This document shows, piece after piece, positions 39,790-49,236 of a stretch of 64,000 bases of DNA (position 1 is its first letter; every line of letters starts with the position of its first letter). A model generated the notes under the pieces. The model searched no databases and had not been told where the DNA came from. It worked only from the letters and a program-made list of their open reading frames with translations. Source of the DNA: an uncultured Olsenella sp. (GTDB lineage Bacteria > Actinomycetota > Coriobacteriia > Coriobacteriales > Atopobiaceae); contig CASEHX010000001.1 in assembly GCA_949287905.1 (NCBI GenBank), positions 174,544 through 238,543 on the forward strand, given 5' to 3'. Both the position numbers and the translations under genes were made by a program.

Positions 39790-41202
39790 ATGCCCCAGAT
39801 CGACAACGTTACGAGCGCGCACTTCATCGGCATCGGCGGCGCCGGCATGAGCGGCATCGCCCTCGTGCTCCACGAGCGCGGCTGCCGCGTGACCGGCTCC
39901 GACCTCAAGAGCTCCCACTACGTGCGCGAGCTCGAGGCCGCTGGCATCGACGTGCGCGTCGGTCATGACGCCGCGACCATCGACGAGGTCGCCCCGCAGG
40001 TCATCGTCACCTCAACGGCCATCCCCGAGACCAACCCCGAGGTCGTTCGCGCTCACGAGCTGGGCATTCCCATCTGGCCCCGCGCCAAGATGCTCTCGTA
40101 TCTCTCCGGCTCGCAGCGCACCGTCGCCGTTGCCGGCACGCACGGCAAGACCACCACGTCCTCGATGGTGGCCACGATGCTCGACAAGATGGGCCTCGAC
40201 CCCTCCTTCCTCATCGGCGGCGTCGTCGAGGGCTACGGAACCAACGGCCGCAACGGGTCCGGCGAGCACTTCGTCTGCGAGGCCGACGAGTCCGACGGCT
40301 CCTTCCTCTACCTGCACCCCAGCGTCGTCGTGGTGACCAACATCGAGGCGGACCACCTCGACCACTACGGCACGCTCGAGAACATCGAGAAGACCTTCTG
40401 CACGTTCATGGGCCTCGTCGGCGACGAGGGCACGGTCATCGTCAACGGCGACGTGCCCCGCTACGTCGAGCTCGCCCGCTCGACCGGTCGCAACGTGGTC
40501 ACCTACGGCTTTGACCCCTCGTGCGACTACGTCTGCCTCCCCGAGCCCGCCAGCCACGCGCTCGCCAGCAGCTTCTCCGTGCGCCTCCCGGGCGGCGAGA
40601 AGAGCGTCCACGTGACCATCTCCTCCAACCCGGGCAGGCACAACATGGCAAACGCCACGGCCGCCGTTGCCGTCGCGGGCGTCCTGGGCCTCGACCCCGA
40701 GGAGGCCGCGGCCGCGCTCTCGCAGTTCAAGGGAGCCCGTCGCCGCTTCACGCACGTCGGTGACGTTGCGGGCGTGACCGTCGTCGACGACTACGGGCAC
40801 CACCCCACCGAGATCACCGCCACGCTCGGCGCCGCCTCCGACCTCCCGTTCGAGCGCATCGTGTGCGTCTTCCAGCCGCACCGCTACAGCCGCACGCAGG
40901 CGCTCGCCGAGGAGTTTGGCTCCGCCTTCGACAAGGCGGACGTCGTGCGCGTCATGGACGTCTTCAGCGCCGGAGAGATGCCGATTCCGGGCGTCTCCGG
41001 CAAGACGATCGTCTCCTCCATGCGCGAGCACGGCTTTGAGGGCGACGTCGCCTTCGTGCCCAACCGCCACGCCCTCATCGAGGACCTCTGCGAGACCTGC
41101 CGTTCCGGCGACCTCCTCATCACCCAGGGCGCCGGCGACGTGACCACCGTCGGCCCGGCCTTCATCAAGGCCATGCTCGAGCGTCGGGGGGCACGCGGTT
41201 GA
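39790..41202 (+). CDS. murC: UDP-N-acetylmuramate-L-alanine ligase
   Basis: 470 residues. HFIGIGGAGMSGIA is the UDP-binding N-terminus, AGTHGKTTTSSMVA the ATP P-loop with the catalytic Lys, CEADESDGSF and NIEADHLDHYG the central motifs, and DDYGHHPTEI the C-terminal Mur-ligase motif. It adds L-alanine to UDP-MurNAc in peptidoglycan synthesis. The ATG at 39790 follows GGACGGAGGGCAGAGCCC. The stop overlaps the TTG start of murB. Confidence 0.96.
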   Translation: MPQIDNVTSAHFIGIGGAGMSGIALVLHERGCRVTGSDLKSSHYVRELEAAGIDVRVGHDAATIDEVAPQVIVTSTAIPETNPEVVRAHELGIPIWPRAKMLSYLSGSQRTVAVAGTHGKTTTSSMVATMLDKMGLDPSFLIGGVVEGYGTNGRNGSGEHFVCEADESDGSFLYLHPSVVVVTNIEADHLDHYGTLENIEKTFCTFMGLVGDEGTVIVNGDVPRYVELARSTGRNVVTYGFDPSCDYVCLPEPASHALASSFSVRLPGGEKSVHVTISSNPGRHNMANATAAVAVAGVLGLDPEEAAAALSQFKGARRRFTHVGDVAGVTVVDDYGHHPTEITATLGAASDLPFERIVCVFQPHRYSRTQALAEEFGSAFDKADVVRVMDVFSAGEMPIPGVSGKTIVSSMREHGFEGDVAFVPNRHALIEDLCETCRSGDLLITQGAGDVTTVGPAFIKAMLERRGARG

Positions 41203-42116
41203 GCGTCTCCAACGCATATCTGAGCCTTTCCGGCAACATCAACGGCACGGTCCTGCTCGACGAGCCGCTCTCGCGGCACACGAGCTATCGCATCGGCGGG
41301 CCCGCGGCCCTCTTCGTGCGCGCGAACGACTACGCCGCCCTCGTGAGGACCCTCGAGGTCCTCAGGGCGGAGGGCGTGCGCTGGGTCCTGCTCGGCAAGG
41401 GGTCCAACATCCTCGCCGACGACGCCGGGTACCAGGGCTGCGTCATCTGCCTCGGCGACCAGTTCGCCCGCATCAACGTCTCCGCGGAGGAGGGGCTGAT
41501 CACCGCCGGCGCCGGCGCCGCCCTCTCGCGCGTGGTCAGCGAGGCCATGAGGGCGTCGCTCTCCGGCCTTGAGCCCTGTGCGGGCATTCCGGGCACCTTT
41601 GGCGGCGCCCTCTCGATGGACGCGGGGACCAGGCGCGAGTGGATCGGTCAGCGCGTCCGCGACCTCGTCGTCCTGAGGCCCGGCAAGGGCATGTTCCGCT
41701 ATGCCGGCAGCGAGATCGACTGGGGCTATCGCACGACCTCCCTCCCGGGGTCGGAGATCATCCTCGAGGCAACGCTTGCCCTCGAGCACTCCGAGAAGGA
41801 CCTCATCGCCGCCGAGATGGACGAGCGCCTCCGCCGCCGCGGAGACACGCAGCCCCTCTCGCTCCCGAGCTGCGGGTCCGTCTTCAAGAACCCGCCCGAC
41901 TACTCTGTGGGGAAGCTGATCGAGGAGTGCGGCCTCGCGGGGCTCTCGCAGGGCGGCGCGCAGATCTCCACCGTGCACGCCAACTTCATCGTCAACACGG
42001 GCGGGGCCTCGGCCGCCGACGTGCTCGGCCTCATCTCTCACGTCCACGACGCCGTGCTCGAGCGCCATGGCGTCGACCTCTCCTGTGAGGTCAAGTTTCT
42101 CGGCTTTGGGGGATAG
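41199..42116 (+). CDS. murB: UDP-N-acetylenolpyruvoylglucosamine reductase
   Basis: 305 residues, FAD-dependent. LSRHTSYRIGGPA opens the FAD domain, LGKGSNILADD and CAGIPGTFGGALSMDAG are FAD and substrate motifs, LPSCGSVFKNP holds the catalytic Ser region and IEECGLAG the C-terminal part of the type II enzyme. It makes UDP-MurNAc. It starts at a TTG that overlaps the murC stop (TTGA) and follows GGGGGGCACG. Translational coupling with murC is therefore likely. Confidence 0.95.
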   Translation: MSVSNAYLSLSGNINGTVLLDEPLSRHTSYRIGGPAALFVRANDYAALVRTLEVLRAEGVRWVLLGKGSNILADDAGYQGCVICLGDQFARINVSAEEGLITAGAGAALSRVVSEAMRASLSGLEPCAGIPGTFGGALSMDAGTRREWIGQRVRDLVVLRPGKGMFRYAGSEIDWGYRTTSLPGSEIILEATLALEHSEKDLIAAEMDERLRRRGDTQPLSLPSCGSVFKNPPDYSVGKLIEECGLAGLSQGGAQISTVHANFIVNTGGASAADVLGLISHVHDAVLERHGVDLSCEVKFLGFGG

Positions 42117-42119
42117 CGC

Positions 42120-43280
42120 GTGGCGGAGACCAGCAAGAAGCGTCCCACCCCGCGCAAGCCAACCAAGCGCAAGGACGCGAAGGAGCCAAAACAGCCCAAG
42201 CAGCCCAAGCTGCCCAAGCAGGAGCGCAAGGCCGTCGTCAAGAAGGCGACGGCCCGGTCCGCCGCCACCAAGAAGGTCGCTACCGCCCGGGCGTCGGGTG
42301 ACGGCGCCTCCAAGCCCAAGCTCTCCATCCCGCACCCCTCGGCCTCTGCCCTCAACCCCAAGAAGGCCCTCGAGAGAAGAAAGGCCGAGAAGGACAAGAA
42401 GGGTGCCGTCAGCCAGCCTCGCGAGCGTCGCGAGCGCCATCAGCGCGAGAAGACCGTCCGTCTCGTCATCTCCATTGCGCTGGGGATCTTCGCGCTGCTC
42501 ATCGTGGGCATCGTCGCCTACTTCGCGCTGAGGAACTCTCCCGCCTTCGAGATCACGAAGGTGGAGTTCGAGCCCACCGAGCACGTCGCGCCCGAGGACG
42601 TGGAGAACCTCGCCCAGGTCAGCGCCGGCTCCACGCTCCTCAACGTGGACACGGTCGCCATCGAGGAGTCCCTGAAGAAGAACCCCTGGGTCGCCTCGGC
42701 GTCCTTCGAGTTCGAGTTCCCCAACACGCTGAGGATCATCATCGAGGAGCAGAAGCTCGACGCGCTCGTCCTCATGAGCTCCGGGACCGTGGCGTGGTAC
42801 CTGGGCGAGGACGGCGCCTGGATCGAGCCCGTCATGATCGAGGCGGCCGAGGGCCAGTCCGTGAACGACGCGGCGCTCGAGATCGCGAAGAAGGACGGCT
42901 GCCTCCTCATAACCGACGTTCCCGCGACGATCGAGCCCGAGGCGGGCTCCGTCGCGACGGACGCCTCGATCGAGGCGGTCCAGAAGTTCCGCGAGGAGTT
43001 CTCCGACGGGTTTGCCTCGAGGATCGTCTGCTTCCGGGCTCCCTCGGAGGAGAACGTCTCCTGCGTCCTGGACAGCGGCGTCGAGGTCTCTCTCGGCGAG
43101 CCCGAGGAGATCTCCCAGAAGGAGAAGATCGTCGAGGCCTTCCTCGAGCAGCACAAGGGCTCCGTCGTCCTCATCAACGTTCGCATGCCCTCGAACCCAA
43201 CGTTCAGGGAGATCGCCTCCGAGAACGTTCAGGGTGGAGACGAGTCCTCTAGTGAGCAAACTGATGCCGCGACGGAATGA
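42120..43280 (+). CDS. ftsQ: Cell division protein FtsQ/DivIB
   Basis: 386 residues: a long cytoplasmic Lys/Pro/Ala-rich region (about 1-112), one membrane helix (about 117-138, VISIALGIFALLIVGIVAYF), then a POTRA domain starting FEITKVEFEPTEHVAPED and a FtsQ beta-domain. It links FtsB/FtsL and other late divisome proteins outside the membrane. The cytoplasmic tail is longer than in most FtsQ proteins and has KQPK repeats. It starts with GTG three bases after the murB stop. Confidence 0.9.
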   Translation: MAETSKKRPTPRKPTKRKDAKEPKQPKQPKLPKQERKAVVKKATARSAATKKVATARASGDGASKPKLSIPHPSASALNPKKALERRKAEKDKKGAVSQPRERRERHQREKTVRLVISIALGIFALLIVGIVAYFALRNSPAFEITKVEFEPTEHVAPEDVENLAQVSAGSTLLNVDTVAIEESLKKNPWVASASFEFEFPNTLRIIIEEQKLDALVLMSSGTVAWYLGEDGAWIEPVMIEAAEGQSVNDAALEIAKKDGCLLITDVPATIEPEAGSVATDASIEAVQKFREEFSDGFASRIVCFRAPSEENVSCVLDSGVEVSLGEPEEISQKEKIVEAFLEQHKGSVVLINVRMPSNPTFREIASENVQGGDESSSEQTDAATE

Positions 43281-43468
43281 TTTGTAGCCAATAACCTGCT
43301 GTCTTCACACTTTGCACAAACTGTTTGACGAGCAAGCCTCAAGTGTGCCAATATACATCGCTTTATCCCAAGCGTCGGGCTTAACTTGACCTTTAGGGTT
43401 TTGCCAACGTCGGGATGTCAGAAACGAGTGCAGCTCGAATCGATGCACGAAGGCAGAGGAGAACACAC

Positions 43469-44629
43469 ATGATCAAGGACACCGACACTCTGAGCAACTA
43501 TCTCGCCGTGATCAAGGTCGTTGGCGTGGGCGGCGGCGGAACCAACGCGGTGAACCGCATGATCGAGGAGGGCATCCGCGGCGTCGAGTTCGTCGCCGTC
43601 AACACGGACGCCCAGGCGCTCGCCATCTCCGACGCCGACATCAAGGTCCACATCGGCACCGACATCACCAAGGGCCTTGGCGCGGGCGCCAACCCCGAGG
43701 TCGGCAAGGAGGCCGCCGAGGACACCCGCGACGAGCTCAAGCAGGCGCTCGCGGGCTCCGACATGGTCTTCATCACCGCCGGCGAGGGCGGCGGCACCGG
43801 CACCGGCGCCGCCCCGGTCGTGGCCGACATCGCCAAGAACGACGTGGGCGCCCTCACCGTGGGCGTCGTGACCAAGCCCTTCTCCTTCGAGGGCCGCAAG
43901 CGCTTCACGTCCGCCCTCGAGGGCATCAAGACCCTCTCCGAGTACGTCGACACGCTCATCGTGATCCCCAACGACCGCCTGCTCGACCTCTCCGAGAAGA
44001 AGACCACCATGCTCGAGGCCTTCCGCATGGCCGACGACGTCCTGTGCCAGGGCACCCAGGGCATCACGGACCTCATCACCGTCCCGGGCCTGATCAACCT
44101 CGACTTCGCCGACGTCTGCACCATCATGAAGAACTCCGGCACCGCGATGATGGGCATCGGCACCGCCTCCGGCGACAACCGCGCCGTCGACGCCGCCGAG
44201 GAGGCCATCTCCAGCCGCCTGCTCGAGGGCTCCATCGAGGGCGCCACGCGCGTGCTCCTCTCCATCGCCGGCAACAAGGACCTCGGCATCCAGGAGATCA
44301 ACGACGCCGCCGACCTCGTCGCCAAGAACGTCGACCCCGAGGCCACGATCATCTTCGGCACCGTCGTCGACGAGTCCCTCGGCGACCAGGTCCGCGTGAC
44401 CGTCATCGCCACCGGCTTTGGTGACGTCAACGCCCAGCAGGCGCTTCCGACGATCACCCCGGTCAGCCGCCCGGCCACCCGCGAGCGCAAGAGCGCCCCG
44501 GCTCGCTCCGCTTCCAAGCAGCCGGGCTCCATGCCCATCAACGTGAGCCGTCCGGCCTCGGCCTCCTCGTCCTCCAGCAACGACAAGGAGTTCGACATCC
44601 CCGACTTCCTCAAGCGCAGCCGTCTCTAG
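43469..44629 (+). CDS. ftsZ: Cell division protein FtsZ
   Basis: 386 residues. [13 protein letters not shown] and the tubulin signature [11 protein letters not shown] are the GTP-binding loops; NTDAQAL and the T7 loop with [12 protein letters not shown] complete the active site. The C-terminal linker is short and Ser/Arg-rich and ends in [10 protein letters not shown], the peptide that binds SepF and other partners. It forms the Z ring. The ATG at 43469 follows AGAGGAGAACACAC. The 188-bp gap after ftsQ, with a TTGACG at about 43326, suggests its own promoter, though no strong -10 is present. Confidence 0.97.
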   Translation: MIKDTDTLSNYLAVIKVVGVGGGGTNAVNRMIEEGIRGVEFVAVNTDAQALAISDADIKVHIGTDITKGLGAGANPEVGKEAAEDTRDELKQALAGSDMVFITAGEGGGTGTGAAPVVADIAKNDVGALTVGVVTKPFSFEGRKRFTSALEGIKTLSEYVDTLIVIPNDRLLDLSEKKTTMLEAFRMADDVLCQGTQGITDLITVPGLINLDFADVCTIMKNSGTAMMGIGTASGDNRAVDAAEEAISSRLLEGSIEGATRVLLSIAGNKDLGIQEINDAADLVAKNVDPEATIIFGTVVDESLGDQVRVTVIATGFGDVNAQQALPTITPVSRPATRERKSAPARSASKQPGSMPINVSRPASASSSSSNDKEFDIPDFLKRSRL

Positions 44630-44631
44630 CG

Positions 44632-45456
44632 ATGGCCGCTCTCTCGAGACAGGTCTCGAGCGGCGTGGCCCTGCTCACGGACGAATCCGTCCCGGGCGGG
44701 GTCACGCTTGCGTTCACGGAGCGCGCCGGGGGAGTCTCGAGCGGGGAGTATGCCTCGCTCAACCTCGGTGACGCCTGTGGCGACGACGCCTCGTGCGTCG
44801 CCGAGAACCGCAGGCGCGCCCTCTCCGCCATCGGCGCGGGGGACCTTCTCGACAACCTCGTGAACCCTCGGCAGGTTCACGGCGACCACGTGGTGGTCGT
44901 CCGCTCCGTCGAGCCCTCCGAGCTCGCCTCGGCACGTGCCGAGGCCCGCGCGGGGGCAGACGCCGTCGTGTGCACGGCGGAGCGGGTGCCGGTGCTTCTG
45001 TGCTTTGCCGACTGCGTCCCGGTCGTCCTCGTGGCGCCGGGGGGCTTTGCGGTGGTCCATTCCGGTTGGCGGGGGACGATCGCCCGCATCTCGCGTCGCG
45101 CCTCCGAGGTCCTCTGCGAGGAGGCCGGCTGCGAGCCGAGCGATCTTCTCGCCTATGTGGGACCCCACATCGGCGCCGACGACTACGAGGTCTCGGCTGA
45201 GCTCGCGGCGCGCTTTGCGCAGGAGTTTGGCCCCGGCGTCATCCGGGGCGAGAGGAACCTCGACCTCTCCGCCGCGCTCTCCGTCACGCTCTCGGAGGCG
45301 GGCGTCCCCGCCGGCAACGTGGCATGGGTCGAGGAGTCCACGGCACGCGCCACGGACAGGTTCTTCTCGTATCGTGCCGAGGACGGCGCGTGCGGCAGGC
45401 ACGGCGCCCTCGCGGTTCTGTTGGGTCCCAGTGGAGGGGAGGCGGTTCTCGGATGA
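44632..45456 (+). CDS. pgeF: Peptidoglycan editing factor / multicopper-type purine nucleoside phosphorylase (YfiH family)
   Basis: 274 residues. NPRQVHG, LCFADCVPV and VVHSGWRG supply the His-Cys-His zinc site of the YfiH/LACC1 family. Family members cleave purine nucleosides; in E. coli the protein prevents misincorporation of serine into muropeptides. It starts three bases after the ftsZ stop and ends in an ATGA overlap with the yggS-like gene, the usual order in Gram-positive division clusters. Confidence 0.9.
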   Translation: MAALSRQVSSGVALLTDESVPGGVTLAFTERAGGVSSGEYASLNLGDACGDDASCVAENRRRALSAIGAGDLLDNLVNPRQVHGDHVVVVRSVEPSELASARAEARAGADAVVCTAERVPVLLCFADCVPVVLVAPGGFAVVHSGWRGTIARISRRASEVLCEEAGCEPSDLLAYVGPHIGADDYEVSAELAARFAQEFGPGVIRGERNLDLSAALSVTLSEAGVPAGNVAWVEESTARATDRFFSYRAEDGACGRHGALAVLLGPSGGEAVLG

Positions 45457-46178
45457 TCGATGACGTGCGGTCCTATGAGGCGTTTCTCCGCTTCCGCAGG
45501 GCCGAGATACTCGAGAGGGTCGCGGCCGCGGCCGGCCGCTCCGGGCGCGACGCGTCCGAGGTCGAGGTTATCGCGGTCTCCAAGACCGTCGGCGCGGACG
45601 AGGTCGTGGACGCCATCCATGCGGGGTGGACGCGCTTTGGCGAGAACCGCCCGCAGGAGCTCGGAAGAAAGCTCGAGGCCCTGAGTCGTGTTCCCGAGGG
45701 CGCCGACGTCACCTTCGACATGATCGGCAACCTCCAGAAGAACAAGATCAACCAGGTGATAGGGCGGGTGAGGCTCATCCACTCCGTCTCCTCGGCCCAC
45801 CTCGCCGAGGCGATCTCCAAGCGCTCCGAGGCGCGGGGGATCGCGAGCGACGTCCTGCTCGAGGTCAACGTCTCGGGCGAGGCCTCCAAGTCCGGCTTCT
45901 CCCCGGACGACGCCCGCTCGTGCGCCGAGGCCGTCGTCGGCCTGCCCGGCCTGAGCGTCCGCGGCCTCATGACGATGGCTCCCGCCGGAGACCCGGATGC
46001 GGCGAGAAGGACCTTCTCGGGCCTGCGCGAGCTCGCGGACGAGCTCCGCGCCCGCACCGGCCTTGCCCTCGAGACGCTCTCGTGCGGCATGAGCGACGAC
46101 TTTGAGATCGCGGTGGAGGAGGGCTCGACCCTCGTCCGCCTCGGTAGATACGTGTTTGACCAGGGATTTGTGCGATAG
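45453..46178 (+). CDS. PLP homeostasis protein, YggS/YlmE family
   Basis: 241 residues, fold-type III PLP-binding protein without a C-terminal domain. VIAVSKTV holds the PLP lysine, FGENRPQEL and FDMIGNLQKNKINQV are family motifs, and LSCGMSDDFEIAVEEGST is the phosphate-binding end. It keeps free PLP low and balances amino acid pools. The ATG at 45453 overlaps the stop of the preceding gene. Position between pgeF and sepF matches ylmE of Bacillus. Confidence 0.92.
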   Translation: MIDDVRSYEAFLRFRRAEILERVAAAAGRSGRDASEVEVIAVSKTVGADEVVDAIHAGWTRFGENRPQELGRKLEALSRVPEGADVTFDMIGNLQKNKINQVIGRVRLIHSVSSAHLAEAISKRSEARGIASDVLLEVNVSGEASKSGFSPDDARSCAEAVVGLPGLSVRGLMTMAPAGDPDAARRTFSGLRELADELRARTGLALETLSCGMSDDFEIAVEEGSTLVRLGRYVFDQGFVR

Positions 46179-46220
46179 GAGACAGGAGCGTCCCGCGGGG
46201 CGCGTGACGAAGGGGGATTC

Positions 46221-46832
46221 ATGAGCTTCCTCGATACGATCAGGGACCGCCTGAGGGGCGGCGGCAACGACTACTACGACGACGAGGAGTACTACGACGA
46301 GGGCTACGAGGACGACCCCCGTTCCGACGACCGTCCCCGCCGCCGCGAGGGCTCCTCTAACCGCCTGCTGGGCACGACCCCGCGCCCCGAGGCCGAGAGC
46401 GTCTCCGTCTACACCCGCTCCGGCAAGCCCGTCTCCACGCGCCCCCAGGGCCGCCCGGGCTCCGACCCCGCCTCCGGCTCGATGTCCGGCTACGACCTCG
46501 GCTCCCAGCCCACGGCCGACATCTCCGTCGCGGGCTCGGGCCGCTACTCGAGCGCGCAGCTCCCCGCGTACGTGCTCCGTCCCGTGTCCTACGATGACGT
46601 CCAGACGGTCGTCCAGCGCGTCCGCACCAACCAGCCCGTCGTGATCTCGTTCCGCGGCACCAACACGGACACCGCCAAGCGCATCCTCGACTTCTGCTTC
46701 GGGTTCTCCTGCGGTGTCGGGGGCAGCGTCGTCGAGGTGGGGGACCGTTCCTTCGCGGTCCTTCCGTCCGGCGTGAAGCTCTCGCCGGCCGAGCTCGACA
46801 AGCTCGCCGCCGACGGCGACCTCGTCCGCTAG
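46221..46832 (+). CDS. sepF: Cell division protein SepF
   Basis: 203 residues. The N-terminal MSFLDTIRDRLRGG is the amphipathic membrane-binding helix; an acidic and disordered region rich in Tyr, Asp and Arg follows (to about 115), then the SepF core (YVLRPVSYDDVQTVVQRV through RILDFCFGFSCGVGGSVVEVGDRSFAVLPSGV). SepF anchors FtsZ to the membrane, and stands in for FtsA, which is absent from this cluster. Confidence 0.94.
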   Translation: MSFLDTIRDRLRGGGNDYYDDEEYYDEGYEDDPRSDDRPRRREGSSNRLLGTTPRPEAESVSVYTRSGKPVSTRPQGRPGSDPASGSMSGYDLGSQPTADISVAGSGRYSSAQLPAYVLRPVSYDDVQTVVQRVRTNQPVVISFRGTNTDTAKRILDFCFGFSCGVGGSVVEVGDRSFAVLPSGVKLSPAELDKLAADGDLVR

Positions 46833-46842
46833 GGGGCGCCCG

Positions 46843-47655
46843 ATGGGTGAGTGCGTGTCCCAGCGCGTCGGCGTCATCGGCGCGGGCGCCATGGGGGGCT
46901 CCATCGCGCGCGGCCTCGTCGAGGCGGGCGTGGTGGGCGTCTCCCAGCTGCTCGTCGCCGACAGCGACGAGAGCCGCCTCGCGGCGTTCTCCGAGCTCGG
47001 CGCACGCGTGTTCTCAGACGGCGCCGACCTTCTCGCCGAAGGTCCCGACGTCGTGATCCTTGCCGTCAAGCCTCAGGTGCTCGGCTCGGTCATGGCCGAG
47101 CTCGCCCCCGCAATGGGGGAGCGGCTCGTGGTCTCGATCGCGGCCGGCGTCCCCGTCTGCGCGATCGAGGCGGCGCTTCCCGCCGCCCGCGTGGTTCGCG
47201 TGATGCCCAACCTGCCCGTTCAGGTGCGCTCCGGCGCCACGGCGGTGTGCGCGGGGTCGCGCGCGGGCACCGACGACGTCTCCCTCGTGCGGACGCTCTT
47301 CTCGGCGCTGGGCGCCGTCGCGGTCATGCGCGAGGACCAGCTGGACGTTGCGGGTGCCGTCTCCGGCTGCGCCCCGGCGTTCTTCTCGCTGTTCGTTGAC
47401 GCGCTCACGCGCGCGGGCGTCATGGCGGGCCTTCCCGCCGCCTGTGCGCGCGAGATGGTGGAGTCCACGATGCGCGGGTGCGCCGAGCAGCTTCTGACTG
47501 AGGGAGTTCATCCCAGGGAATATATGGAGCGCGTGACGTCGCCGGGCGGAACCACCGCGGCGGCCCTCTACGAGTTGGAGGGGCCGCTCACGGAGGGGAC
47601 CTACGCGGCGATCGACGCCGCCCTCGCGCGCACGCGCGAGCTCGCGAACGGTTAG
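46843..47655 (+). CDS. proC: Pyrroline-5-carboxylate reductase
   Basis: 270 residues. VGVIGAGAMGGSIARG is the NAD(P)-binding loop, VILAVKPQVL and RVMPNLPVQV follow, and the C-terminal signature runs from VAGAVSGCAPAF to RVTSPGGTTAAAL. It makes proline from pyrroline-5-carboxylate. It lies ten bases after sepF, inside the division cluster, as in many Gram-positive genomes. The ATG at 46843 has GGGGGCGCCCG before it; GTG 46855 is a possible alternative. Confidence 0.93.
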   Translation: MGECVSQRVGVIGAGAMGGSIARGLVEAGVVGVSQLLVADSDESRLAAFSELGARVFSDGADLLAEGPDVVILAVKPQVLGSVMAELAPAMGERLVVSIAAGVPVCAIEAALPAARVVRVMPNLPVQVRSGATAVCAGSRAGTDDVSLVRTLFSALGAVAVMREDQLDVAGAVSGCAPAFFSLFVDALTRAGVMAGLPAACAREMVESTMRGCAEQLLTEGVHPREYMERVTSPGGTTAAALYELEGPLTEGTYAAIDAALARTRELANG

Positions 47656-47673
47656 GCTCCCGAAAGGCTCTTG

Positions 47674-47943
47674 ATGGAACTTCTTCAGCTCGTCTCGCTC
47701 ATTCAACGGCTCTTTGACATCTATGGGTGGCTCATCGTCATCTGGTGCCTGCTCACGTGGGTCCCGATGAGGCCGGGCGGCTTTGCCGACGACCTGCGCG
47801 GCGCCCTTGGAATGCTGGTTGAACCCTATCTCAACCTCTTCAGGCGGTTCATACCGCCGCTCGGCGGCGTGGATGTGTCGCCGATTGTGGCCATATTGGT
47901 GCTAACCGCCATTGAAAGGCTCGTCTACACAATCATTTTGTAG
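47674..47943 (+). CDS. YggT family membrane protein
   Basis: 89 residues with two membrane helices (about 13-30 and 68-88) joined by a loop with WVPMRPGGFADDLRG and VEPYLNLFRRFIPPLGGVDVSP, the YggT signature. Homologues lie next to sepF and divIVA across Gram-positives (ylmG) and take part in membrane or chloroplast-nucleoid organisation; the molecular role is not known. The ATG at 47674 follows CGAAAGGCTC. Confidence 0.92.
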   Translation: MELLQLVSLIQRLFDIYGWLIVIWCLLTWVPMRPGGFADDLRGALGMLVEPYLNLFRRFIPPLGGVDVSPIVAILVLTAIERLVYTIIL

Positions 47944-48007
47944 AATGATGGATGCGATGCAGGCGCACGGGAGTGACCGTGCGGCGACGAAGCGAAAGGG
48001 AACAAGA

Positions 48008-48673
48008 ATGGCAATCACACCAGCAGACATCGAACAGCAGACCTTCTCTCCCTCCAAGCACGGCTATGACACCGAGGAGGTCGACGCCTTCCTCGAGCAG
48101 CTTGCCAGCGAGGTCGACGCGATGCTCCAGAAGATCGCCGACCTGAAGGGTCGCCTGACCTCCACCGAGCAGCAGCTCGACGCCGCCCAGGCGCAGATCG
48201 CCACCCTCGAGGAGCGCGGTCCCGTCACCGTTGCCGCCCCGGTGGCCCCCGTCCAGCAGGAGAACGCCTACGGCGCGTCCGAGCGTCAGATCTCCCAGGT
48301 CCTCATCGTCGCTCAGCAGTCCGCCGACAAGCTCGTCGCCGAGGCTCGCGACAACGCCGACCGCATCCGCAACGAGGCCGACGCCAAGGCCCGCGAGGTC
48401 ATCCGCCAGGCACTTGCCGAGAAGCAGAACGAGCTCGACGAGATCGACCGCCTGAAGGTCTCCCGCGAGGAGTTCCGCAGCGAGTACAAGAAGCTCCTCC
48501 AGCACTTCATGGACGATGCCGAGGCGATGTTCCCCACGCAGTCCAGCCTCACCGGCTCCGCTGCCGCCTCCACCGGCTCCGTGCGCACCGACTCCGCGCC
48601 CACGCCGGTTGCCTCGCCCGTCCCGACGCCCGCTCCCGCCGCGAGCGCGGCCGACTTCGGCGACCTGGACTAG
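48008..48673 (+). CDS. divIVA: DivIVA-domain protein
   Basis: 221 residues. The N-terminal ITPADIEQQTFSPSKHGYDTEEVDAFLEQL is the DivIVA lipid-binding domain that senses membrane curvature; a long coiled coil follows (about 25-185) with a Val/Pro linker in the middle, and a Ala/Pro/Ser-rich tail. In actinobacteria DivIVA (Wag31) directs polar growth; in Firmicutes it places division. The ATG at 48008 follows GCGAAAGGGAACAAG. A strong terminator closes the division cluster here. Confidence 0.93.
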   Translation: MAITPADIEQQTFSPSKHGYDTEEVDAFLEQLASEVDAMLQKIADLKGRLTSTEQQLDAAQAQIATLEERGPVTVAAPVAPVQQENAYGASERQISQVLIVAQQSADKLVAEARDNADRIRNEADAKAREVIRQALAEKQNELDEIDRLKVSREEFRSEYKKLLQHFMDDAEAMFPTQSSLTGSAAASTGSVRTDSAPTPVASPVPTPAPAASAADFGDLD

Positions 48674-48693
48674 TTCCATCAGATAGGCAAAGC

Positions 48694-48733
48694 GCGACCC
48701 CGGGCCCTTCTCGACCCGGGGTCGTTTTTCTTT
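48694..48733 (+). terminator. Terminator of the division cluster
   Basis: A 10-bp stem CGACCCCGGG / CCCGGGGTCG with an 11-nt loop, followed by TTTTTCTTT. It lies 20 bp after the divIVA-like gene. It could also end rnpB transcription from the other side. Confidence 0.92.
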
Positions 48734-48763
48734 GGCGCGCGGCCGAGTCTGGCGTGGAAGGTG

Positions 48764-49122
48764 CGAGGTGGGCCTGTAAGCCGGGTTCTGTCGTGGGCGG
48801 CCATTTATCTACTGCGGACGTCACCGTCCGCCTCTAGCGCGCAACCCGAGCGCAGTGCGGGCCACACCATGGCGCTCCTATTTGCGTTTGCTCCGGATGG
48901 GGCTTGCCAAGCCGCCGTGTTGCCACGACGCTGGTGGTCTCTTACACCACCGTTTCAGCTTTTCCCTTTGCGCGGCCCGAGGGCCGGCCAGTTGGAGTCT
49001 TCTTTTCTGCGGCGCTTTCCGTCGGGTTACCCCGCCCGGCCGTTAGCCGGCATCCTGCCCTGTGGAGCCCGGACTTTCCTCATGACGCGCAAGCGCGTCC
49101 CGCGGTCGCCTGGCCCACCTCG
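48764..49122 (-). ncRNA. rnpB: RNase P RNA (class A)
   Basis: Read on the minus strand the segment begins CGAGGTGGGCCAGGCGACCG, carries the conserved GAGGAAAGTCCGGGCTCC and ACAGGGCAGGATGCCGGCTAA blocks near the 5' end, and ends with AGTAGATAAATGG and GAACCCGGCTTACAGGCCC. The two ends pair through GGTGGGCC / GGCCCACC. These are the universal CRI-CRV regions of bacterial RNase P RNA, which removes 5' leaders from tRNA. A TAGAAT box (49131-49136, minus strand) at the right distance may be its -10. Ends are accurate to a few bases. Confidence 0.93.
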
Positions 49123-49236
49123 CGTGGTCGATTCTACCATGAGGCCCCTACCGGGCCAGATGGTTTTCCCGTGTCGATGCTCTACAATGGCTGCGTTTGA
49201 CGGACGGCCCGGCGGGGCCCGGCGCGGAGGTGCGAC

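Noticed and set aside
48764..49122. Small open frames in the rnpB region
   Set aside because: The region is RNase P RNA on the minus strand.
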